The translations under genes and the position numbers were made by a program. Below the pieces are notes generated by a model that searched no databases, had not been told where the DNA came from, and saw only the letters and a program-made list of their open reading frames with translations. From Streptomyces broussonetiae (GTDB taxonomy: Bacteria > Actinomycetota > Actinomycetes > Streptomycetales > Streptomycetaceae), in the NCBI RefSeq assembly GCF_009796285.1, contig NZ_CP047020.1, positions 9,238,001 to 9,302,000 on the forward strand: a stretch of 64,000 bases of DNA, written 5' to 3'. Every line of letters begins with the position of its first letter. Within the stretch, counting starts at the first letter, position 1. Of this stretch, positions 52,010 to 59,817 are shown piece after piece.

Positions 52010-52018
52010 CCGGCCATT

Positions 52019-52327
52019 CTAGGAACAACGCAGGTTGGAGATAGAACGGCGGACCCGACCCCGGCCCGTGCGCCCGACTCGCGTGGCCTGTCCGGGATGC
52101 AGGTGGTGTGCCCGTTTGATCATTCGTGGCGAGATATCGGCGCCCGTGAGGCTGTCGAAGCCGTGCTGTTCGAGCTTCTCCATGACGCGGCCGTAGCCGC
52201 ATCCGTAGTCGAGGATCGCGGCGTGCCTGCTGATCCCGTCCAGCCCGGAAAGACGGAGCGGGTGGGTGAACGTCTTCGTGGCCGCGGCGGCATCTCAGTA
52301 GAGAACCTGCCTGTCGAGGTCGGACAT
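52019..52327 (-). pseudogene. SAM methyltransferase N-terminal fragment with in-frame stop
   Basis: ATG 52327 behind GGGGAGG reads MSDLDRQVLY, then a TGA where relatives have Trp, then DAAAATKTFTHPLRLSGLDG and AAILDYGCGYGRVMEKLEQH with SLTGADISPRMIKRAHHLHP. Motif I (DYGCGYGR) is intact. The coding sequence is then cut off at about 52085 and reads into noise up to TAG 52019. It is an inactivated, truncated gene. Confidence 0.65.
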
Positions 52328-52362
52328 GGCGGATGCCTCCCCGGGGGCTTGGCTGAAGCCGG

Positions 52363-53015
52363 TCATGCTGCCATGGCGGTGGAACGCTCGACGAGCCGGC
52401 CGCGCTCGAAGCGGGCACCTGCCCGGACAAGAGCAACGAGGTGAGGCGCGTTCACGGCCCGCCACCGCTGCTGGGCGGACTCCACCAGCTTGAAGGTCCT
52501 CGCCAGGGGCGGCGGAACGGGAGCCGGCCCCGCAGGCGACCTCGGTCCGCAGGCGGACGGTGGAGAAGGTGGACTCAGCGGGGTTCGTGGTGCGCAGGTG
52601 AATCCAGTGCTCGGCGGGGAAGCCGCAGAACGCCAGCAGCTGCTCCTGGTCGTCAGTGATCTTCTTGACGGCCTCGGGGAGCTTCGCGCCGTAGAGCTTC
52701 TCGAACGTCTTGACCGCCGCCGCAGCCTGGTCGCGGTCCCTGCAGTCCTAGATGTTCTGGATCGCCTTTTTCGCTCCGGGCTGCGCGGACTCAGGCATGG
52801 AGCCGAGGGCGTTGGCCGCTTTGTGAACCCAGCACCGCGCTGCTCGCGGGGGGGCGGGGAACTCCTCGGCCAGGGCCTCCCGGAAGTTCCTTGAAACCAT
52901 CGGGAGGCCGGCAGGTAGAGCAGTGGCAGCACCTCACTGATCTTCGGGGACTTGCGGCACCACGGCGGCAGGATCGCCGAGCTGAACCGCTTGTGCTCGC
53001 CTTCGGCCCCACACC
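52363..53015 (-). mobile_element. IS256-family transposase, degenerate
   Basis: Three frames give the parts of a mutator-type transposase: RFSSAILPPWCRKSPKISEV with LPLLYL (N-terminal core), then after a deletion CWVHKAANALGSMPESAQPG, a TAG after AIQNI, and AAVKTFEKLYGAKLPEAVKK to HWIHLRTTNPAESTFSTVRL, and last FKLVESAQQRWRAVNAPHLV to a stop at 52363. The catalytic centre is mostly deleted. No inverted repeats were identified. It is related to, but longer than, the fragment at 28455. Confidence 0.75.
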
Positions 53016-53097
53016 GACCGGGAGCGGTCGACAGTCCCGCTGACCGTGCAGCGGCGCGGCGACAGCCATCCGGAACACCTCGCGGAGGCAAGTGGGC

Positions 53098-54000
53098 TCA
53101 GTTGACCGGAAGTTCGTCGTCCTCCTGTCGGGAGGCTGTGCCGAGCAATGTACGCGCGACGTCTTCCAGCGATCCGAGCAGCGGGTTGGGGTCGTCAGCG
53201 CGCGTGACGAGTACGACCTCGCAGGGATCGATGTCGATGACCGGCACCAGGGCGATGTCCTCGCGCACAGCAGCGCGTCGATCGCCGACAGGGAAGATCG
53301 CGACACAGTGGCCGGTGGCGATGAGTTCCAGCTTGTCCTCGTAGCTGTCGTCGATCGCGGGCGGGGGTGGTGCCGGGCGGTCGCCGACCGGCTTGGGCGT
53401 GCTCCAGACAACCGGAGTGCTGACGCAGGCCACCAGTTCCTCGCCCGACAGAGCCCGCAGGCTGACAGCTTTCTCTTTCGCCAGATGATGACTCGCCGAC
53501 GTGACCAGTACCCGCGACTCCTCATGGAGCTTGGTCACCCGGAAGCCTTCCGTGGGCAAGGGCAGAGGCCTGTACGCGACGAGGGCGTCGACCCGCCCCT
53601 CGGCGAGGGCGCGCATGTCCCGCCAGCCGAGGTGCCGGGTGCGGACCTGGCCGTCGGGGTGCCGGCGGCGCAGTTCCTGCACACAGGCGGTGATGACCAG
53701 TCCTTCGGCGTAGCCGACGGTGATGGTACGGGGTTGGACGGCGGCTCTGGCAGTGCGAGCGGCTTGCTCGGCCTCTTGGAGCAGTATCCGGGCCCTGGGC
53801 AGGAATGCCTGACCGGCGTCGGTGAGGCTGCTGCCCTGCGGCGAACGGTCGAACAGCCGGACACCGAGCTGCCCCTCCAGCCGCTGGATCTGACGGCTCA
53901 GCGACGGCTGCGCCAGGTGCAGCCTGATGGCGGCCCGGCCGAAGTTGCCGTACTCCGCCACGACCGTGAAATAGCGCACGAGCCGCAGATCGACGTCCAT
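53098..54000 (-). CDS. LysR family transcriptional regulator
   Basis: A 300-residue protein of the BenM/CatM-like LysR branch. The helix-turn-helix is LRLVRYFTVVAEYGNFGRAA with LHLAQPSLSRQIQRLEGQLG (residues 5-45), followed by a two-lobed effector domain. It is divergent from the SDR gene at 54100, and a very good T-N11-A palindrome lies between, so SDR control by this protein is likely. The last residues (TASRQEDDELPVN) lie next to the IS256 remnant but look natural. Confidence 0.9.
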   Translation of the reverse strand: MDVDLRLVRYFTVVAEYGNFGRAAIRLHLAQPSLSRQIQRLEGQLGVRLFDRSPQGSSLTDAGQAFLPRARILLQEAEQAARTARAAVQPRTITVGYAEGLVITACVQELRRRHPDGQVRTRHLGWRDMRALAEGRVDALVAYRPLPLPTEGFRVTKLHEESRVLVTSASHHLAKEKAVSLRALSGEELVACVSTPVVWSTPKPVGDRPAPPPPAIDDSYEDKLELIATGHCVAIFPVGDRRAAVREDIALVPVIDIDPCEVVLVTRADDPNPLLGSLEDVARTLLGTASRQEDDELPVN

Positions 54001-54020
54001 TCGCCAAGAGTACGTCGCGC

Positions 54021-54047
54021 GCCGTCATACGCCTGGCACATGACGGC
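54021..54047. promoter_or_regulatory. LysR operator (T-N11-A palindrome)
   Basis: GCCGTCAT (54021-54028) and ATGACGGC (54040-54047) are perfect inverted repeats separated by exactly 11 bases, so the inner T and A fulfil the T-N11-A rule for LysR recognition sites. The site lies 20 bases before the LysR start and 52 before the SDR start. Confidence 0.75.
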
Positions 54048-54099
54048 ATACGGAACAGGTCTTGGACAGGGAGTGCGTGTGGATATTTGGCTTGAGGGC

Positions 54100-54843
54100 A
54101 TGACCACTTATGACGGCAAGAAGATCGTGATCACGGGCGGAAGCAGTGGTATTGGCCTGACTACGGCCCGGTTGTTCGCGGACGGTGGGGCGCACGTACT
54201 GATCACCGGCCGCACCCGATCCACGCTGGACGCCGCGCTGGAGCAGTTGGGGGACAAGGCGATCGCCGTCCGCAGCGACGCCGCGTCACTGAAGGACATC
54301 AAGGCGCTGGCCGACACGGTGGAGGAGCGGTTCGGCGCGGTGGACGCGCTGTTCGTCAACGCCGGCGTCACTGCGTCCGCGCCTTTGCACTCGACGACGG
54401 AGGAGATGTACGACGCACTGTTCGGCATCAACACCAAGGGCCCGTACTTCACGGTGCAGGCGTTGGCGCCGCTGTTGCGCGAAGGAAGCGGCGTGGTCCT
54501 CACCACGTCGGTGGTGAACGTCCTGGGCCTCGATGCGCTCAGTGTCTACTCGGCGAGCAAGGCAGCCCTGCGGTCGATGACGCGCACCTTGGCCCGCGAG
54601 CTGCTGCCACGCAAGGTACGCGTCAATGCCGTGAGCCCCGGCCCGATCGACACCGGCATCCTGGACCGCTCCTTGCCTGCCGACGTCATCGAGATGACGA
54701 AGGACACCTACCGGAGCACGAACCCGATGCAGCGGCTGGGGGCGTCCGAGGAAGTGGCCGCCGCGGTGGCGTACTTGGCGTTCGGTGCAACCTTCTCGAC
54801 GGGAACGGAGTTCCCGGTCGACGGAGGGGCTTCGCAACTCTAG
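54100..54843 (+). CDS. Short-chain dehydrogenase/reductase
   Basis: A 247-residue classical SDR. The cofactor motif VITGGSSGIGLTTARLFADG is at residues 9-28, NAG at about 86-88 (LFVNAGVTAS), catalytic Ser at about 138 in LTTSVVNVLG, and Tyr/Lys in VYSASKAALR (about 150-154). The arginine in ITGRTR suggests NADPH. ATG 54100 follows GAGG. It is likely induced through the divergent LysR regulator. The substrate is unknown. Confidence 0.92.
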   Translation: MTTYDGKKIVITGGSSGIGLTTARLFADGGAHVLITGRTRSTLDAALEQLGDKAIAVRSDAASLKDIKALADTVEERFGAVDALFVNAGVTASAPLHSTTEEMYDALFGINTKGPYFTVQALAPLLREGSGVVLTTSVVNVLGLDALSVYSASKAALRSMTRTLARELLPRKVRVNAVSPGPIDTGILDRSLPADVIEMTKDTYRSTNPMQRLGASEEVAAAVAYLAFGATFSTGTEFPVDGGASQL

Positions 54844-54892
54844 GCGCTCTGACCGCATAGGTTCACCGGCCGTTCAGGCCGCGGCGGCAAGG

Positions 54893-55310
54893 GGACGTCC
54901 ATCCCGGCGGATGTCCCTCTCGTGCGGATGCGGGCGCGTTCCCTGCGCTCGGCGGCCAAGGCCTCGCGGTGGCGTGCACTGGCGTTGCGCCGGCACAGGT
55001 AGGCGTGCAGGGCCCGGTTCTGAGTTGTGTGGTTGGGGCGGTTCGAGTTGGCGATGGCGAATTGCCGCAGCGGTCCGAAGCGGGCCTCGACCGGGTTGGC
55101 CCAGGAGACACAGGTCGGGGCGAAGCACAGCTCGGCCTTGTTCTTCTTCGCCCAGCGGCGCATGCCGGCGCCTTTGTGGGAGGACAGGTTGTCCATGATC
55201 ACGTGGACGGGGCCGCCGTCGGGCCGGGCGGCACGGATCGACTTCAGCGCGGCCGGCGTGTTTGCGGCACCCTTGTTCGAGCAGGCACAGCAGAGAGTCG
55301 CCCGCAGTAG
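54893..55310 (-). mobile_element. IS630-family transposase remnant, C-terminal half
   Basis: The reverse strand reads NTPAALKSIRAARPDGGPVH, VIMDNLSSHKGAGMRRWAKK and AELCFAPTCVSWANPVEARF with GPLRQFAIANSNRPNH. These carry the second Asp (MDN) and final Glu (PVEA) of the IS630 DDE domain. The helix-turn-helix N-terminus is absent and the sequence loses coherence above 55310. It faces the SDR gene end. Confidence 0.7.
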
Positions 55311-55882
55311 GTGATCCGCCTTGTGGCCGGCCCGTCCAGGACCCTTCACCGGCCCATGGCGTCCTTCTGCCGGCGGACCTGACCTTGAACACCGCGCAGT
55401 TGGTGGCCCTGCCTTCGCGAGTAGGAGTCCTCGGCAGGAGTCGAGCCGGCGCGTTCTCGCGGCGCCACCACAAGCCATCCGTACCTGGGTTGCGTTCCAG
55501 GCGCTCGTTGAGGGTGGAGGCCCAGGACGGGCCGAAGTGGATGCCGTGCATGTAGCCGGTCAGGTGGGTGCGGCGGAGCCGGCGGAAGGATACCGGGCAG
55601 ATCGACACCGGTCTGGGCCAGGATCATGTGGCCGACGGCCATGTCGATCGGGTCGCCGCAGGTCTCCTTGTTCCCCAGGGCGCGGGCGTCCTCGGCCAGG
55701 TGGACCCGGCGCATGCCCTCGGGCCGCCGGCGGACCCGGCCGAGGACGGCCACGAACAGAAATGACCAGGCGGGATCACGGGCTACCTGTATCCGGTTGC
55801 CCAGCCGCCAGGCCCAGAACCGGCGGTGACGACCGGTCAGCGACCCAGGGGAAGCCCACTGATCACTCCTGAAGGCCGTCAT
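55311..55882 (-). other. Unrecognised decayed coding region
   Basis: Reverse-strand segments RRFWAWRLGNRIQVARDPAW, ALGNKETCGDPIDMAVGHMI and, one frame over, RRTHLTGYMHGIHFGPSWAS with NERLERNPGTDGLWWRRENA look like one protein with at least one frameshift near 55600. I do not recognise the family, and no intact start or end is present. It adjoins the IS630 remnant. Confidence 0.35.
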
Positions 55883-56129
55883 AGCCGGAACAGGGCTTGG
55901 GCGTTGCGATACATACTGACTTCGGTCTGATGGAGGCTCCGGACTGTCCCGGAGCGGTTCACAGCACCCATGTCTCCTGTGCCATGTGCGACTTGATCAG
56001 CGCGCGGGACTGGCTGACGGTGTCTTCGTCGGCACCGGACTCTGTCTCGACCTCTCACCGTCAACATCGTGAAGCGCTGAGGTCAGTAATCGGGTGCGGA
56101 CGCCGCCGACAGCGGCTACGTTTGCACAC

Positions 56130-56807
56130 GTGCCGACGATCGCCAAGACTGCATCCAGGTATCCTCCGCTGAATGTAGAGGTGCATACACCTCGGCTGTC
56201 GCTGATGGGCGCGACGGATGAGCTGCTGGAGCAGCTGCTGCCCGTGGTGCGCAAGGGAGTGGTCACGGCGCCGCCGTGGCCGTTCGACGACCCAATGTCG
56301 CTGTACAAGGACAGTCCAGACCGGGAATGGGCCTGGCTCCGCGCGATCTGGGCCGGCCGCGCAAAGGTCAGTGACGACTTCTGGCGGCTGTACTTCGTGG
56401 TGGTCGTCGACGGCGAACCGGTGGGCATGCAGGATCTGATGGCGACCGGCTTCTCCGATTTCGGCACCGTCACCACGTTCTCCTGGCTCGGCCCCGATGC
56501 GCGCGGTCGCGGGCTGGGCAAGGAGATGCGCCAAGCCGTGCTGCACTTGGCTTTCGACGGACTCGAAGCGCAGGCGGCCGCCAGTGACGCATTCGTCGAC
56601 AACCACGCTTCGAACCGGGTCTCGCAGGCCCTCGGTTACCAGCGCAACGGGAGCGACTGGGCCACCCGGCGTGGTGAAGCCGCCGAACTCTACCGCTGGC
56701 GGCTGACACGCGAACAGTGGTCCAAGATCCGGCGCGAGGATATCGACCTTGTCGGCGTCGCCGAATGCCGACCAGCCCTCGGGCTCCTGACCTCGGGTGA
56801 TCACTGA
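56130..56807 (+). CDS. GNAT family N-acetyltransferase, RimJ/RimL type
   Basis: A 225-residue acetyltransferase. VEVHTPRLSLMGATDELLEQ opens the domain, then FVVVVDGEPVGMQDLMATGF, and TTFSWLGPDARGRGLGKEMR (about 120-140) is motif A with the ARGRGLG acetyl-CoA loop. FVDNHASNRVSQALGYQRNG is motif B. GTG 56130 is used; GTG 56094 is an alternative in-frame start. Neither has a ribosome site and GCTACG lies just upstream, so it may be leaderless. The substrate is unknown. Confidence 0.83.
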   Translation: MPTIAKTASRYPPLNVEVHTPRLSLMGATDELLEQLLPVVRKGVVTAPPWPFDDPMSLYKDSPDREWAWLRAIWAGRAKVSDDFWRLYFVVVVDGEPVGMQDLMATGFSDFGTVTTFSWLGPDARGRGLGKEMRQAVLHLAFDGLEAQAAASDAFVDNHASNRVSQALGYQRNGSDWATRRGEAAELYRWRLTREQWSKIRREDIDLVGVAECRPALGLLTSGDH

Positions 56808-57032
56808 GCACGGCTGACGAGGTCCCGTCGGGTGGCTGGTCGAAGGCCAGGCCGACCCCTGCGATGATCCGTCGGTGTGGCGGACCGGTATTGCAGGCGT
56901 TTGAGCCGGGTGCGGGTCAAGCGCGCGAGTCGGTCCAGGACGCCCATGGTTATCGGCATAGCCCACCCCGGCCTGCCGCCGGCCAGGCGAAACCCCGGGC
57001 AAACCTCAAGGCGCCGAGGTCAGTATCCGCGG

Positions 57033-57420
57033 GGACTGGTGAAGGACGGGTGCGGCGAGGCCATCCAGGCCATGGCTGCACGGCTGCCGGACGGCCATGA
57101 GCAGAACCTGCAGCAGTTCGTGAACCGGTCCACCTGGGATCCGGTGCCGGTGCGTCGGCGGATCGCGCAGCGGCTGGTGCCACGGATCGGCCCGGACGCC
57201 TGGGCGGTCGACGACCTGTCGTTCCCCAAGGACGGCAGGATGTCGGTGGCAGTGGTTCCTCAGCGATGACGGTCTTTGAAAACAATTTCAGGAATCCCCA
57301 GCATCAGTACTGCGATGCGTTGGGCAAGCAGCCCAACCGCCAGGTCGCGGTCTGCGTGCACGCGGTCTCCGACGCGGTCTTGTGCCCGCTGAACTGGCGG
57401 CTGTTCCCGCCTGTGAGTGG
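57033..57420 (+). mobile_element. IS701-family transposase fragment
   Basis: The forward strand reads AARLPDGHEQNLQQFVNRST, WDPVPVRRRIAQRLVPRIGP and DAWAVDDLSFPKDGRMSVAV, then after a frame break YCDALGKQPNRQVAVCVHAV and LCPLNWRLFPP. These are the N-terminal to central parts of IS701-type transposases (VIDD-x-SFPK carries the first catalytic Asp). The C-terminal half is missing. Confidence 0.7.
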
Positions 57421-57589
57421 CCGGACATGTCCAGCCCGGGCGGACCGGCGTCCCCGAGAACGTCGGGCAACCGGAGAAGAGGCTCCTGGATGGATGAAGC
57501 CTTCCTCGGGCTCGCTGCATGTCTCATCACCTATCGACATGTCGACGCCTTTGTCGGGACTCTTGGTCGTCCTCCGCACGCACCGACTG

Positions 57590-57620
57590 ACGTGCACCCG
57601 GTCAGTGACGTGCACCCGGT
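57590..57620. repeat. Short direct repeat
   Basis: GACGTGCACCCGGTC occurs twice (about 57590-57604 and 57608-57622), just at the 3' end of the STAS-ANTAR gene. It could be part of its transcription end region, but no stem-loop is formed. Confidence 0.5.
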
Positions 57621-58388
57621 CTATGAACGCTCGACGCCCCGGAGCATCGGGCGCCGGGTCCGGTCTCCGCGGGCGGGGTGCTGGGGGTGTCCGTCGGCGA
57701 GGCGTTTTCGGGCGACGGCTGCCGTGAGCTGTCTTTGGACCGGGTCCGGCAGGGACGTTCCCTGCACGGCGGTGACCACGTCTTCGGCCAGGAGGTGCAG
57801 TTTGGTGTTGGTGTTCTGTGATGCCGTGACCAGTACCTCCCACGCCTCGTCGGCGTTCAGGCCGAAGGAGGCCATGAGGATGCCGCGTGCCAGGTCTATC
57901 TCAGGCCGGGTCCGCAGCGCACGCCGCAACTGGACCACTTCGGTCTGCAGGAGGCCGTCCTCGCGGCTCTCGCGCAGCCGCCCGGGCCTGACGGCGGTCG
58001 GGTGGGCGTGGTCGTGCGCGGGGGAGAAGAGGGGGTAGGTGTCGGTGTAGGTCAGCAGGCGTTCCGCGGCGGGGCTGGCCGCGGTGATGGTGACCGTTCT
58101 TCCCGTCGTGAGCGCGTCGCGGCGAGCGGCCAGGAGCACGTTGAGCGCGGAACAGTCCGCGAGCTTGAGCCGGCCGAGGTCGAGGTCCACGCCCTCCTCC
58201 GACGTCGCGAGGGCCTTGGTGAGGGCGTGCCTAAGGCGCTGGCTGTCGTCGAGGCAGAACTCTCCGCTCACGGTGACGGTCACACGGGCGCCTCGCGGCC
58301 CGGCCTGCACGAGCAGAGTCGTGGCGGGCGGCAGTGTGCGGTCGGATTCGTCGCTTGAGGGGGGTCTGTCCCGAGGCGGTTCGTTCAT
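57621..58388 (-). CDS. STAS-ANTAR domain protein
   Basis: A 255-residue two-domain regulator. The STAS (anti-sigma antagonist) domain at about 25-120 includes VTVTVSGEFCLDDSQRLRHA and VDLDLGRLKLADCSALNVLL, where Ser in ADCSAL matches the usual phosphorylated serine. The RNA-binding ANTAR domain at about 150-205 includes RPEIDLARGILMASFGLNAD and EAWEVLVTASQNTN. ANTAR proteins bind paired hairpins in leader RNAs and prevent termination, so this protein may couple a stress signal to antitermination. It is divergent from a winged-helix gene with a sigma-B-like promoter. Confidence 0.88.
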   Translation of the reverse strand: MNEPPRDRPPSSDESDRTLPPATTLLVQAGPRGARVTVTVSGEFCLDDSQRLRHALTKALATSEEGVDLDLGRLKLADCSALNVLLAARRDALTTGRTVTITAASPAAERLLTYTDTYPLFSPAHDHAHPTAVRPGRLRESREDGLLQTEVVQLRRALRTRPEIDLARGILMASFGLNADEAWEVLVTASQNTNTKLHLLAEDVVTAVQGTSLPDPVQRQLTAAVARKRLADGHPQHPARGDRTRRPMLRGVERS

Positions 58389-58450
58389 GCTCGCCTCCTC
58401 CGCGTGTCTCTCCCAGGCTCACCCGCACCCCGTGACACGTCAAGCTCTAC

Positions 58451-58478
58451 ACGAATTGAAATTCGTATTTTGGGGTAC
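58451..58478 (+). promoter_or_regulatory. Sigma-B-like promoter overlapping a perfect palindrome
   Basis: GAAT (58453-58456), 16 bases, GGGTAC (58473-58478) matches the Streptomyces sigma-B consensus GNNT-N14-16-GGGTAC/T. A perfect 16-base palindrome, ACGAATT-GA-AATTCGT (58451-58466), overlaps the -35 part and could be an operator. Transcription would begin about 20 bases before the ATG of the winged-helix gene. Confidence 0.6.
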
Positions 58479-58505
58479 GTGAACGTGTGGTCGTAGGGTG
58501 GAGTC

Positions 58506-58850
58506 ATGGTTGATGGAGTGCCAGAGCCGCACAACGGGTGGACGTTCCTGACCAATCACGCGCGTGTGCTGGCCAGCATCGCCGACAACCACAACGCGCG
58601 CGTCCGTGACATCGCGGCGCGCTGCCGACTTACGGAACGCGCCGTTCAGAAGATCATTGTGGACCTGGAGCAGAACGGATACCTCTCACACACCCGCGTC
58701 GGCCGCGTCAATCGGTACAGCATCGACCCGGACAGGGTCCTGCGCCACCCGGCCGAGGCAGGTCTGACCGTGGCCTCCCTCCTGTCGGTGCTGGTCAGGG
58801 ACGAGGACGAGCGCCGAGGCTTTGGCGAGCACGTCCGGCCGGGCACGTGA
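58506..58850 (+). CDS. Winged-helix DNA-binding protein (MarR/ArsR-like)
   Basis: A 114-residue protein that is little more than a winged helix: WTFLTNHARVLASIADNHNA, ARVRDIAARCRLTERAVQKI and LEQNGYLSHTRVGRVNRYSI (wing). The last 30 residues are a short helix. GGTGGAG precedes ATG 58506. Its expression may depend on a sigma-B-type factor. The palindrome in the promoter suggests autoregulation. The divergent STAS-ANTAR gene fits a stress-response context. This small HTH type is common in Streptomyces, but the targets are unknown. Confidence 0.82.
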   Translation: MVDGVPEPHNGWTFLTNHARVLASIADNHNARVRDIAARCRLTERAVQKIIVDLEQNGYLSHTRVGRVNRYSIDPDRVLRHPAEAGLTVASLLSVLVRDEDERRGFGEHVRPGT

Positions 58851-59242
58851 GGGCAGCGGTCAGCTGAAGCCGCCTCGAAAGTGACCAGCTCGCCGGCGTT
58901 CTACGTGTTCCATGTGTTCCATGTGCTCTGCGTGCTGCCGGGCGCGCTTTCTACATGGCCGTGCCCGTCGCGAGTCCGGCAGCCTCGCGGCAGCTTGATG
59001 TGATCACTGCGGTGCTCCTGGAGCAGGAGGAGGGTGAGGCGCGGAAGGCTCAGGAGGATCTTCGCCGGGGGATCAGGACGGGGAATTCTGACTACGGCGC
59101 TTGTCGTCTTCGGCATCCCGAGAAGGCGGAACGGCCGGAGCCGGTCGGCTTCGGCGAGCCTCGGGCACCGGGGCCGGCCCCAAGGGCTGCCGAAGGGAAA
59201 GTTGGTAGAGGGCTTGCCGGTCAAGGTTGCGAGGTGACATCG
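58851..59242. other. Mostly unassigned stretch
   Basis: Near 58900-58930 there is a GTGTTCCAT duplication. From about 58955 a forward frame reads LEQEEGEARKAQEDLRRGIR, helix-like but unrecognised and without a clear end before the next small gene. No gene is called. Confidence 0.35.
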
Positions 59243-59437
59243 ATGAAGGAATCACCTGACAAAGAGATGCCCGAGGCTGACGGCAGCACGAAACGCCGTG
59301 GCGACGAACCAGAGCGGCCTTTCGACCCTGACGACCTGATACCTGCCTCAGGTGGAGAGATTTCCTCCGAAACCGTCGAGCGGATGAGGCAGCGCCTGGA
59401 CGGAGAAGATCGGGAAGCGGAAGGCGAGCAGACCTAG
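59243..59437 (+). CDS. Small acidic hypothetical protein
   Basis: A 64-residue, highly charged protein (KESPDKEMPEADGSTKRRGD, then ERPFDPDDLIPASGGEISSE and ETVERMRQRLDGEDREAEGE). ATG 59243 has GAGGTGA 5 bases upstream. No known domain is visible. The C-terminal 20 residues form a charged helix. The composition suggests a disordered cytoplasmic protein. It ends 50 bases before the 8-bp tandem repeat. Confidence 0.5.
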   Translation: MKESPDKEMPEADGSTKRRGDEPERPFDPDDLIPASGGEISSETVERMRQRLDGEDREAEGEQT

Positions 59438-59486
59438 GCGTGGTGTCCGTGTCCACGGGAATTGTCCTGAAGCCTGCGAGGCTTCC

Positions 59487-59573
59487 GTCGGCAGGTCGGC
59501 AGGTCGGCAGGTCGGCAGGTCGGCAGGTCGGCAGGTCGGCAGGTCGGCAGGTCGGCAGGTCGGCGGTCGGCAG
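59487..59573. repeat. 8-bp tandem repeat (GTCGGCAG), about eleven units
   Basis: GTCGGCAG occurs nine times without error from 59487 to 59558, then a shortened GTCGGCG (59559-59565) and one more full unit (59566-59573). The 8-base period is not a multiple of three, so unit loss or gain would shift any reading frame across it. It is not inside a supported gene. Confidence 0.9.
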
Positions 59574-59817
59574 GTCATCGGCTCCCGTTCCCGCGGCCCG
59601 CGCCCGAGCGGTCTCCCGGCCTGCACCGGGCATGGGCCCTGCCGTGGATACAGGGGCGTCTACACGTTCAGGTACTCGCTGTAGCGGACCGGACCTGTAC
59701 GCAGCCCATCCCGGAGAACCTCGTTGGCAGTGCCGACGAGGCGAGATGCTTGGCACCGTCCACGCCGGGCCGCCCGGGGCGGTCATCAGGAGACGCAGGT
59801 GTGGATGCCGCCACGGC
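59574..59817. other. Gene-free stretch
   Basis: No gene, hairpin or repeat stands out between the tandem repeat and the acyltransferase stop codon. Confidence 0.4.

Noticed and set aside
55879..56067. Reverse-strand tail resembling the end of an amidohydrolase (MYRNAQALFRL)
   Set aside because: Only the last dozen residues fit the RGNAxxLF pattern; too short to call a gene fragment.
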